This document shows positions 26,375 through 38,500 of a stretch of DNA of 64,000 nt, one piece after another; the stretch's first letter is position 1, and each line of letters begins with the position of its first letter. Location: positions 124,001 to 188,000 of the forward strand of contig JAIXMF010000024.1 in the NCBI GenBank assembly GCA_025201365.1. Direction: 5' to 3'. The notes beneath the pieces are model-generated. The model was not told the origin of the DNA. It searched no databases and saw nothing but the letters and a program-made list of their open reading frames with translations. Position numbers and translations under genes: made by a program. Origin of the DNA: Syncephalis plumigaleata (lineage: Eukaryota > Zoopagomycota > Zoopagomycetes > Zoopagales > Piptocephalidaceae).

Positions 26375-28007
26375 TCATTTGAGTACGTTCATTACACCAT
26401 TCGGCATGATTTCTAATGCACTTATGTGACCGCCATCACGTTCCATGTAGCGTGAAATGGCCACATCGATAATAGCATAGGCGCGTTCACATCGGAATGT
26501 AATCTTACGCGATAGTTGTGGTACATGACCAACTATCATTCGTGAGGCGCGGTATTGATTTAGCACATTCGTAAGATGAGGCTGCACGTCAGTCTCTGGT
26601 TCTTGGAGAAACCACATAGAAAGCAGGACCTGTCATACCGATCACCGTGGTGGTATCGCGTTCCAGATTGACCATCGGACCAAGCTATTTAACGTCTCGG
26701 TTCCTAGTCGATTAATTTCATAGAGCGATTTCTGCGCCCATAATTCAGATATGCCACCATGCGCAAAGATCGTGTCCCCCACACGATGCACCAATGGTAG
26801 TCCACGGAGTCGCTTGCCTAAACTGCCAGTTTTACTGAGCATATCCTTGCGTTCCTTCATAGGAATATCATCCTTTATACGGTGGAATTTCGGGTCTACG
26901 TAGCCGGCAAGGTTCATAAGCTCATGATTGCCAAGTAGTTGAATTACCTGTATTATTCGAAGGGGGAAAGCAACAACAAAGCGACGAACAACATAATGTA
27001 ATGATTCATTAGCGAGAATAAACGAGCGTTCAACTAATTTCTAATGACTACTCACTCTACTTCCATGTTCTAGTGCTTGCATAGACAGTTTCTCCATATA
27101 CTCTAGAACCTTTTTAGTGTCTGGACCACGATCGATTAGATCACCCTTTTGGAAGTGTATAGATCATCATTAGTTGTTATGCGAGGAATGATGGAAATGC
27201 CATTTCATTTCTATTTCTTACCGTTTGTACAAGAATAGTATTCGTTGCAGACCAATGTTTAAATGGATTGATAAGCTTGGCCAGTCTTAACGTTTTGATC
27301 AAATTGTCGTAATCGCCATGAATGTCACCAATGGCCACGACACGACGTGCATTAAGTGCTGCGCTTCTTTAAAGGATGTATGACCTGGATCACTCCATGG
27401 CGGTAGTATATTCGTATTTATTATGGGTTGACACTCATAGTCAAATAACTTGCTTTCAACGAGACGAACACCGCCATCATCGCTAATGTGAAGGGTGTGC
27501 CCATCTACATGATGCAAATGCGTGGTAATCGTGGTGAGTTGATCTGGCTTCAACAAATGAACTGGCACATATCGATAACTATTGCTAAATACAACTGGCG
27601 GTGCGTCATAAGCAAAGTAGTAGCCGAGCTCCCACATGGAAAAGTCGTTGGCGAGATTCTTTTGTGGATTCAACTTTGCAAGATTATTCCAATCGTGTAC
27701 TCGTAGTGAGTGAACACACGAGCACACTACGACTTTGACATCCTGCGGTATTAACGATGCCTTTAGAGATCTTTAAGATTCGACGCAAGAATAAGGCGAG
27801 CTTCAGATGTGTTTCACGATAAAGAATATCGTCTACGTTATGTTCCGGACAAGTGGCAAAGTATCCAACGTTAACGCCATGCAATGGCACTTGACTATGT
27901 TTACCGCTGCCCGCGAACAATCCTCGTTTAACATGTTGTGGTTGTGCCGTTACCGAGGCCAATAATGCGACCAATAGTGCGCCTAACGTTGCGAATCGTT
28001 GCTTCAT
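26375..28007 (-). CDS. Secreted/ER PPP-fold phosphatase (Shewanella-like phosphatase type)
   Basis: ATG 28007 begins a clear signal peptide (MKQRFATLGALLVALLASV, then TAQ). Exons end or start at 27222/27145, 27056/26947 and 26375. The metallophosphatase motifs appear in order: GDIHGD, GDLIDRG, GNHE, a His block (IFAHGGISELW) and VGHVPQ. The long N-terminal part and the C-terminal DVAISRYMERDGG are closer to Shewanella-like phosphatases than to PP1/PP2A/PP2B. The reaction is metal-dependent phosphomonoester hydrolysis; a signal peptide places it in the secretory route, where the substrate is unknown. Frame slips occur near 27761-27766 (+1 or -2), 27361-27370, 26660 and 26625. Metal-binding motifs are intact on both sides. 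Confidence 0.75.
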
Positions 28008-29528
28008 TATGGAGAAGTGGAAAGAAGAAAGAGAAAGACTGGGAGGTTATCGAACGAAGACCGAGAAAAAACGTGGCTTGCCTCAGATATTTATATATGG
28101 GCGTAAGCGTATGAAGATGTATATAATTAGTTGTTTCATCATTCTTTTTCAAACATCAGCAGCTGCTATTGTAACGATAGCACCATTACCATTGAACCGA
28201 ACAATCGAATTGAAATTCGGCTAATAATACACTTTCAAAGGAGAAAAAGCAGTACTCTACAATGAAATTAGCTTCTTTTCTCTCTCTCTCTCTTTCTCCC
28301 TCTCATGATTTTACGATGGTAGACTATTTGCTCAATCAATTATTTCTATTCACCTGCCACAGTCACATTCGTCACTGAAACAATACGGAATTACAAATAT
28401 ATACATGCATGTTACTAATACGGCCGAATCCACTAAGAAATAGAACTGTAGGCGTTTGAAGTGATAAACACTAACATGAAGCAGACGTTGTACTCGTTTA
28501 CTGATGATTTAGGAACCATCTTGACATGAAGCGCTGTATCAAAGATTACCACGGCTAATTGTAGCAGACACTCAGGGTATTAGTACAATATGCTTATAGC
28601 AAGTAGTACAATAGCAAGTGTCACCGTAGAATTGTAATTTAGAAACATGGCAATCACCAACTAGGCGAATGCACCACATGGTCACTTTATTAGGATGCCG
28701 ACTCTCCGCTTAAATAATACCATCGATTATCATTATCACTGCTGCTATTACTGATTTGCAAAAACGTGTCAGCTACTAATTATAAGCACATCACCTGTTA
28801 GGGTGTTTATTCGAAAGAACACGGATCAACTTTCCAGTGATTACAATAGTCATTGATTCTAATGCTGGTGCTGTTGCACCACACGTAAATTAATAACATA
28901 CGGAATTCCTCATTTATCCTTAAAGGATATACCCGAATAGATATTGACATAATGTGCTAGAAACAACAGCTGATGTCTTCTCTATTGCGAATAATGATAG
29001 TTTAGCCGTATTATAGCATGGTATACTTCTTCCTATCTAATCAGTAATAATTACAATCGATACATAAATAGAAAGATAGCGATGTTAGTGACAACAGGTA
29101 CAAGTATGAAAATCACATGTTAGTGAAAGTAATAGCAACAATTTGCTTTGAAAATAATACTGATGATGATATTATTATTACTGATATTGAAACGCTAGAC
29201 TTTTCCTAAGGGAAGAATAAAGAGAATAATAAACGCGTAGCGAGTATAGTACTCGTAATAAATGCTGATATAAAGTAGAAAGAAAAGATAGATAGATAGA
29301 TAAAGAGATAAAGAGAGATAAATGATGATGATGGAACAGTGATGTAAACATGCTTGATGCCTGCAACAAAAACAAACGTTTAACATCAATGTGCTATATC
29401 ATATATTACCGTCGATATTAGTGGTACAATGACACAGAGAGGATAAAAATTATACACAAATATTGAAGGATTCAATATGTAGCTTGTACCGTGTACATTC
29501 ACAGTAGAAGACAAACGGCGGGGAATGC
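28008..29528. other. Intergenic spacer, 1.5 kb
   Basis: AT-rich spacer between two minus-strand genes, with a CT tract near 28274-28302 and GATA repeats near 29286-29320. I find no conserved frame, tRNA or element in it. Confidence 0.5.
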
Positions 29529-32500
29529 TTAAGCCTTGCCGAGTGCCGCTTTGAGCTCCATCTTCTCCGCTTCCGCCATACAAAGTTGCATCTTCGTGTC
29601 GACAACTTGACCGGTAAGCTCTTGTATCTGCGACTCCAATTCGGCGTTCTGCATCATAAGCTTGGACTTCCAACCGATGAGTTCATCGAGCTGCTCGCGC
29701 ACTCTATCGTCGCCCTTTTCGCGTTCCTCGTCGAGTCGTCGTTGCATCTGGGCGAGTTCCTCTCGAAGTGCTTGCTCACGAGCCGCCGCTTCCTCGACCT
29801 TCATGCGCTCCTCCACCAATTGGCTGGCAATGCTGCATTGCTCTTGACTCATCTCGTTCACTTGCTTCTCCGATCGACGTAATTCCGATTCGAGTCGTTT
29901 GTTATCACGTCGAAGACTTTCAATGACTGATTGCTCCGAGGCAATACGACGTGTCTCCTGGTGGTATTCACTCGCCCATTGCTCGAGTTGCTTGGCCGAC
30001 ATTTTGACATTGCTCGCGTCCATGACCAGTTTCGCCTCCTGCGTGCGGTACACCTCGAACAGATCCGTTTTGAGGAAGGTGAGCAACTCCTCGAATCCCA
30101 TCAGTAGAAGACGAGCACGATTGGCACGCATCAGTGCGACTGCAAATCGATGCAAGCTCTCGACGCCTTCGGCAAAGATAATATCCATGATACGGTACAC
30201 CATTGATAAGGGGAATTTATAGGCAAAGAAGGTCATATACCATTGCGAAGCGTACATGGTAGTCTGAATTCCCTGCGCATTAAGATGACGCGATAGATCC
30301 GGATGATGAACCGCAAGCAACTTTTCAAATTGATGCAAACGTACATGCAAATCCTCCATACTAGGTGTGTAATGACCGCGTAAGTTGTAGTACTGCATTA
30401 GACGTACAAGTGTGCAGAATGCCTCATCTTCCGGCATCTATAGGTGATGACGATGATGACGATAGGTGTGTGTGTTTTTGATTAGTATATTGCATTGTTT
30501 TTGGGTTATTTTGTAAAATTATAACAATGATATCGACTTACATGCAATAAAAGTGGTCCAACAATGAATGGAATTCCTTGGCAATAACCAACTTCTATGT
30601 CGAATAACGAGTAGGCTCGTACAACGTTGAATAGTGCGGCCTGACCCGCACCATCTTTTTCGCGGAAATAGTCGTGATTAGGAAAGGTACGTGGCAGGTC
30701 GAGTCGAATCACCTTCTCATGTTGCGATTCTCTCTTTAACAGTTCGGCATAGACCATCTCCAGTTCAGGATCATTGGCATGAGCGATCAATCGCCATACC
30801 ATACCACGTAATCGTGCTGGAATACCTGCTTGTATACGACGTGCCACTACCTTAGGATGTCGTTTCACGACCGTTTCATAGTCATTGACAAGCTGACCCC
30901 AGAAATCTAAATAATAATAATAATAATAGATTAATATATATTTATACATACATATAACTGCTACTTACCCCAATCGATACTATCCTCATCGCTACCATCA
31001 TCGCTTTCTCGTAGCATTTGCAACTGGCGTGGATCAATGCGTAAACGCTTACTCTTAGGATCTTGCTCCAAAGCACGATTCTGCGCCTCAAGTCTCGCTA
31101 GTAATAAATCGGCACCTGTATCGGTATCCGATGTGAACACAGACCACATGGAACCACGTCGTTGATGAACGCTAAGCGAGTCGGAACCGCCTGGCAGTGG
31201 AGAAACACTACCGTCGCCATTAGGTAGCGGTGAATTCGGTCGGAAAAAGTAGGATAATCGACTGGCCATATTCTGACGGAAGGATATGACCGATTCAGCC
31301 GGTGTCGGTGGTGGCATCAATGCCGTCGGATCCTTGGGTGATGGCATATGATGCATGCCAACAGAGGTGACGGAGCTGCCCGAGGACCGAATCTTCTCGG
31401 ATACAGGTGTTGACAGTGCTGAACCCACTGATTGTCGATTTAGTGATTGCGAGTCGGTTACAGTGGGTGGGCGATCAGGAAACTCCTCTAGCGGTGTCGA
31501 TGCATTGGAGGGTAACGGCGACGACGACATGTTCTTGGAGAAGTTAAGCGGCGGTGGAGGTTGACGACGTAACATTGCCGCTAGTGCTGCCTCATCCACC
31601 TCTTCCTCATCCACCTCTTCATCGCTTTCCGAACCAATATCCTGTTCAGCGATAGCAGCAGCTGCCGCTTTTGATGCTTCCTCCTCGGCCTTTAACTTGC
31701 CCATAAGTGCTTTTACATCCTGACCGGCGTTTAGTGCATCGCGGTCTTTCGTTCAGCTGCCTCACGTTCCGATGATGATTGACGTGCTTTACCAAGTAGA
31801 TCGGCCAATGACGACGACATGTTCAAGGCCTCCTCAATTCGACGGTCAGTTTCTGGGTCATCTCCTGAAGAAACGTCATCATCATCATCATCTATATCAT
31901 CATCTATATCGTCTATATCATCTGCATCATCCTTAAATAATGATATAGAAGGATCATCGCCAATCGATTTACCCTTATTGTCATTGTCACTTTCCATATC
32001 ATCGTCTTCGTCGTTACTATCACACGTATTGGCGGCAATAAGATCGGATACATCAGTTTGCATACGTTCCATAAGGCTCTTGACGCGTGCCATGGCTGGA
32101 TCATCGGCCTTACGTATAGTTGCAACAATAGGTGTTGTTGGATCTTCATCCTCTTCATCTTCATCAAAATTATGTGTTTCCCTTCTTGGTGTAGTAGATT
32201 CATCTTCCATTTGATCTTCTTCATAATCCATTCCAGATCTACCATTTGCTATTGGTGTTTTCATATCATCTTCAATATCATCTTCAATATCATTGTTATT
32301 GTTATCGTCATTGTCATTGTCTACATGATAGTAATAATACTTACTGTGATCATACTCTTCTTGTTCTTCGTCCTCATGATAGTAATGGTGTTTACTGTGA
32401 TCATACTCTTCTTGTTCCTCGTCCTCTTCAGCATCCGTAGAATCCACTAGATTCATATGTGAACTGCTATTAGTTGCATGCTCAATTGACAACTGAGATC

Positions 32501-33372
32501 GACTATGTGTTGAACCACGCGAATTAAATAGCTCCTTTGATTGATTCGCAGACTCTTCTTCTTCTTCTTCTTCTTCTTCGTGTTCCTCCATACCATTGTC
32601 GTGATCATAATCCATTTGTTCACTGTTTGAGATAGTATCACGATGTCGAGAAGGAAGTCGATCCCGTAGTTGCTTAGTAAAATAGTCTTCTTCTTCTTCT
32701 TCTTCTTCCTTCCGCCTCCTCTTCTGCTTCTGATTCATTTCGAGTAGATTGACCATATGTGAATATCGAACGTTGTTGTCGCTTACCGAATGAAGTTGGC
32801 GGTGATGTACGTTTAACAGGATAAACAATTTCATCTTCCTCCTCCTCATCATCATGTGTATCATCTGTTGCATTAGAATGATTACGTAAATGCCCTGTAT
32901 AATGACTATGTTGGAATCTACCGGTTGCTGTTTGTGAATTATAATCTTCTCCTTCGTCTTCTTCCTCATTGCCATATCGATTAGGGCGTAGATCCTCCAT
33001 TGACGCTAGACTATCATTGTCGCTACGATGTCTATTCATTCGGCCTGCCGTTTGATGATGTAGCTTTTCACGTAGTCGACTAGTATAATCCTGCTTATAA
33101 TCATCAATATGTTGATCTGCATCGCTTTCATCTATATCGTCATCCTCATCATCCTCATCGTCATCCATATTCCAATGACTGGCTTGTTTAGGTGCGGTTG
33201 ATTTTGATGTAGAACGCCAACGATTCGATGTTGTCATGTGATGATTGTCGTAATCCGAGTCATGCTCCGTATCTTGGTGATGATGATGATAATTATCGTC
33301 ACCATCGTCATCGTCGTGTCGATTGCCCATTTCAGCCCGTAGCCGTCGCATAAATTCAGATGTATCGCTCAT
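29529..33372 (-). CDS. TBC-domain Rab GTPase-activating protein (Gyp5-like) with acidic N terminus
   Basis: ATG 33372 (MSDTSEFMRRLRAEMGNRH) opens a very long first exon to 30969; exon 2 is 30906-30542 and exon 3 is 30437-29529. The first 700 or so residues are disordered and highly acidic (long Asp/Glu runs), as in yeast Gyp5. The TBC domain follows: IPARLRGMVWRLIAHA, the arginine-finger motif IRLDLPRTF, the glutamine-finger motif VGYCQGIPFIVGPLLL, and the C-terminal lobe (TTMYASQWYMTFFAYKFPLS). A coiled coil of about 150 residues ends the protein. It should stimulate GTP hydrolysis by a Rab such as Ypt1 or Sec4 in exocytic traffic. Frame slips lie at 31747-31749 (AAA on the coding strand, one base short) and near 32708-32712 inside a GAA repeat. 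Confidence 0.85.
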
Positions 33373-35193
33373 AATGTAATAATTGTATTATAGTATAGAT
33401 TTATCGTTGCTGTAATTAAAGAATTACCAGTCGTGGCCGCGATTAGAAGGAGGAAAAAAGAGAGAAAGAGATAGAAAAGGTAATATAGGCCTTACTCGGC
33501 TAGCAAGTAAGTAAAGGCGAAGTTTTAGCTAATTCTTAAGACAACGAGGGAACCGGTGAGATATTAAAGAGTAGAGGAGCAATACAAAGGGAGTATCAGC
33601 CACGGTGTTGAAAAGGATACTTTCAATGCAATGAATTGAGCGACTAGTCTAGAAGAGCGCAGAGTAACGGTTGGGGTGGCTGTATGTTCGCTGAACTGTT
33701 ATGAAACAATATTAAAGATGGACAATATAATAATAAATATATGCGAGTAAGCGACAGTGAACACGACAGAATCTAAGCAGATAGACTAGTATAGCACGGC
33801 GTTGTATGCGGATTCAAGGACAAAGGACGTCGCCAAGTTAGCCCGCAAGATGACAAAAAAGAAAGAAAGAAAGGTAGGTAGGTAGAAGAATAAGAAAAGA
33901 GATAACAAAACGGACGCTATACTAGGTTCAAAGCACTTATATCGTGCTTAAGGGGAATGATGCTTTAGTGGAAGTTAACGGTAAAGTGAAAGAGAGAAAA
34001 CGACAGACATGCAGATGAAGTCTTTATGAAGGACTAGACTTGTAATCAAGCAAGTTAATAAGGAGACAACAAGTAGTAGTAGTAGTAGTGGTAGTAGTAG
34101 GGAAAAGAGTGAACAGGTAAAGGTCAAACAAGCACACACTGAGGATACAGGTTGTTTAAAGGAAAGACGTTGGTATTGTAGAAATAAAAATATCGTTTTA
34201 GGGGAAATAGAGAGAGAGAATGTATTGATTTGTGTCTATCATCTTCAATACATACAAAATAGTACACACGCGCATAGAACACAACACAACACAACAACAC
34301 ATTGCATGGACAATAATAGATGGATGGGGGTTACTACTGCCTTGACCCATCACACAACCAGTCGTCTTGCAAGTATTGTTGTATTCATCCATCACACGTA
34401 CGACATCAATAATGAGTGCAATAATATTGATACTAAGCTGTTATTTTTATTTAAACCATTGTCACTTGGTATAAATAAACAAATAAACGAACAGTTAGAT
34501 GATACTCGCTATAATCAATGGATATAGGGTGGATACACTAGAAGTGCATATAAGCTAGACTAGATCAAGTTGAAGAAAGGATGGACAATTTAATTAATGT
34601 CGGCAATGTATACAAATATCATGGTATATATAAATAAGTCATATTCTTACAAAGATTATTCATGAATTGAATGAATTGTTAGCATAATTTATTTTGATAC
34701 TATGTCCTATATATATATATATATAATATAATATATCGAAAGTAACCCGTTCATGTTGATGTCACATTGTATTGCCCTCATGAGTACCATTTGATGCAAT
34801 GTAATAGCCGTAGGCATATGTTACCGGTGTGTGCATTGTCATTGCTTTTTGTTGTAATTCCCCGCGAATTAGTAATAGTCACAAACATACACATATATAC
34901 CATTATGGCCAATACTGATTCTAGTAGAATTACAACAAAAAGCATTTGCATCATTGTCAAATGGTCAATCATTTGTAGGAATAGTCTTACAGGCTATGGC
35001 GCAGTTTGAACTGAATGACAATGCGCTAATAAAAAAAGGTAGTATTGACTAATGGGGCAAATTCATTTACTACTTATGGATTCACTTCAAAAGCTAGTCA
35101 TTCACTAAGTATATAAATAAATGTAAAGAATGGTACTAGCACAGTTATACCATACTTATTTATAGTGTAAAATAATAGGGAATAGTAGGTATT
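33373..35193. other. Intergenic spacer upstream of the TBC gene, 1.8 kb
   Basis: Purine-rich and AT-rich spacer with a (TAG)n tract near 34073-34100 and a TA run near 34708-34725. No conserved protein frame is visible. It ends at the retrotransposon insertion point (TATT at 35190-35193). Confidence 0.5.
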
Positions 35194-35593
35194 TGTGGTG
35201 CGGACACATCGTCTCCATAAGACATTAATTAAAAAAGTATATAATTCACGATGCCGCTTGCAATACTTTTGCGGTTGCATTGCACGTTTGTATGTTGTGA
35301 CTTACCTAACCAGATATTCATACATATATAAGCTTCTACGAAGCACGTAAATTATAATAAAAAAAGTTCCGTTTTGAAATAGTTTGTGTGTGTGTCTTAT
35401 CGTTGTCCCTAGTCAGAGTTGGCTAGTGTTCTTTATACGTAGAGAGAGAAAGCTGTACGAGTGTACAGTTAGGAAAGAGTTACACGACGGATTATTACGA
35501 GCGATTCATTAAGCCTAGTTACATTGCCGCCCAACGAGCTAGGAGAAGCAACATGGCTACCCACGTCAGACCCGTCAATAACCCCCCGCCACA
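35194..35593 (+). repeat. 5' LTR (400 bp)
   Basis: Identical by eye to the right LTR. Contains a TATATAA-like box (35327-35332 region) and ends with the first 41 bases of the Gag-Pol frame (ATG at 35553). Confidence 0.95.
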
Positions 35594-38500
35594 ACTGGAG
35601 CCCAATGCGGGGACGGGTATTCCTATGGCGAGGGACTGTAATCCTCCTCCTAGATTCACTGGAGAGAATGTTAAGGAGTTTATGCATCATTACGAACGCT
35701 ACGCCGACTGGCTAGGCTGGAATAATGAGGCGAAGATAGAGTGTATCGTGAGTTATCTCACTCCAGATGCGACGGAGCTTGTGCTCATCCACCCCGGCAC
35801 GTCCACCGGCGACTGGCCGCAAGTCAAGGAAATGCTACTCACCAATTATCGTCGGCGGCTAACTACTAGGTCGCCACGTGAGGTGTTAGCAGACTTACTG
35901 CGGAAAGGATTCGACTATGACGATCCGGAGTCATATTTGTCGAGGTACGCCACAGTCACATCGTGTGTTCCGAACATGTCCGATAGCGAGAAAGCCGAGA
36001 GAGTATTCGACATCCTAGATGTGGATTTCAAGGAACGTTGCATGAATCACCTAGGCAGGAACTTTACCTTTGAGGAACTGCGGGAAGTGATTCTAGACTT
36101 GAAGTACAAGAGTAACCTTATCGGGAAGTCTTTGAAGAGAAGCGAGGAGTCCAAGGAAGCCCAGTCACGTAAGCAAGAACACAAGGAGCGTGACGACGAG
36201 CAAGATCTGTACGACAAGGTGGCTAAGATGGTATTACAAGTGGTCGAGAAACGAGAAAACACCAAAAAGGTTCAGCGTCCCATGCGGTGTATTTACTGCG
36301 ATGCTACTGACCATTGGAAGCCGGAATGCACGACGTTGACTGAGGATCTACGCAACAGGATAGTTAGGATGGTGGAAGGAAAGGTAGCATATCCCGACGG
36401 CGGTCACATACCTCTCAATAGCGGACGAGGCGGCATGCGCAGTTTCATTACCGAAGGAGTCAAGGTTCGGCATATCGCGCTCCAGGAACGGGAGAGACCG
36501 GTCGGATATGACGTATGTTGGCAGGAGATGACCAACCCGGAAGCGGTAGCACCCGAAATCCTGGTCAACGATCCATTTCAAGTGAACCACAAGCGTGCGA
36601 GGGTAGGTGCTGATCGGGAACAATCGGATGCTATGGTAGTGGATACTCGCGAAGCCGGTACAATGACGGAAAAGGCGAAGCGTGCACCACCTACTTTTCA
36701 GTATAGAGCACCCGTAGAGGAAGGAAGAGTGCCGGAAGAGGTCATCAATAGAGTGTTGCAACAGTCGCAGGTGACTATGAGTTTCGATGAGTTCATGGTC
36801 GTGTCACCAACAGCTAGAAAGGTCGTTAATGAAATGGTGTCAAGGAAGAGGGTCCCGATTGAGCCGAGTACCAACATGGTAGCCACTTACCAAATAAGGG
36901 AAGGGATCGAAGATCCATACGACAACGTGGTCGAGAGGAAGGAAGTCACGCGAGTTGCCAGACCTACTGCGGCAGTAATGGGTACGGTTGCGGGTATCCC
37001 CGTGAATATTGTCGTAGATCCTGGATCTGAGATCACGATCATGTCTGGACGTTTCTACGACAGGATCGGTCGACTACCTTTGGACACCTCCAAGGTGTAC
37101 AGCATGGGTAACGCTTCTGGTACCAGTTCGACAGCTAGAGGGTTGTGTCCCAATGTGCCCATAGAAGTTGGCAGCGTGCGAGTTCCTGCTCATATCGTGG
37201 TGATCGATGGCACTCCGTTCGACGCGTTGGTTGGTATGCCCTGGTTGGAACAAGCTCAGTGGGAGATCAGACGTGAGGGCAACGGTTCTTGGTACTACTT
37301 ACGTGACAGTGAGCACTCCGTGAGGTTCCCTGCGGCACCTCTGGCTCCAATGAGTATCAGGCACGAGAATTACGTCCGACTACACTCGAACAGGATTACG
37401 TTGGACTCCGGTGCGGATGATGAGCTGGACAAGGACGAGGAATTGTTAGGCGTGGTCACGGTGAGAAGCTTTTCCGACAACGAGGAGACTTACATGACGT
37501 GCGCGGCGAAGTACAAGCCTGTCGGTAAGAAGAAGCTACCAATAGCGGTGCCGGTACCATCGAACGAGCGTCCTCAGGAGTTGGCAAGTGTTGTGCGACC
37601 TTTGGCGAAGAGGCTTACGGAGGAACGCCTTGCGGCAATGGTGATCGGTGACGACGTCCTGCGAAAGGAAGAAGTAGCGTTTTTCAAGCAGCAATTACTT
37701 ACCGTGGATCAAGCCTTTGCGTTCAATGACGAGGAGATGGGCCTGTTACGTCCTGAGGTGGAGCCGCCTATCAGGATACCCACTGTGAAGCATGAGCCGT
37801 GGTATCAGCGATCCATACCTATCCCGAGGGCGATCTTCGATCAAGTGGTGGAGCTGCTGCGTGTCAAGATGGAGAGTGGAGTCATCGAGTCAAGTAGTGG
37901 AGCCTACAGTAACCGGTGGTTCGTGATAGCCAAGAAGGACAAGAAGAAGTTGCGCTTCATACAAGACTTGCAGCAAGTTAACTCAGTAACCGTCAAGAAT
38001 GCTAATACGCCACCGTTGAGTGAAGAACTGATAGAAGATGTGTCCGGTCGCGCCATTATATCTACGTTCGATCTGTATTCTGGGTATGACCAAATCCCCA
38101 TTGATGTGCGTGACAGAGATATCTTTGCGCTCAATACACCTATTGGGTTGGTACGTATGACGAGATTGCCGATGGGTTGGTGCAATAGTGTCGGCATCTT
38201 CCAGCGCATCGTCACTAAGGTGTTGAGACATCATATGCCGGAGAAGGTTGCTATATTTGTCGATGACGGTGTGGTGAAGGGACCTATGGAGGCTGAGCAA
38301 CACGAGGTGCTGCCTGGAGTGAGGAAGTATGTGTATGATCATGTGCTTGATGTGGTGAAGGTGATGGCGACGCTGAAGGAGGCTGGTTTGACGGTGAGCG
38401 GAATGAAGTGCAGATTCGGCATGAGCGAGGTGGAAGTGCTAGGTTATCAGTGCACTCCTAGTGGAAGGACAGTGACCGAAGAGAAGGCTGAGAAGATACA

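Noticed and set aside
31731-33372. Two independent acidic proteins upstream of the TBC domain
   Set aside because: One-base corrections at 31747-31749 and near 32710 merge them into the N terminus of the TBC protein, as in Gyp5.
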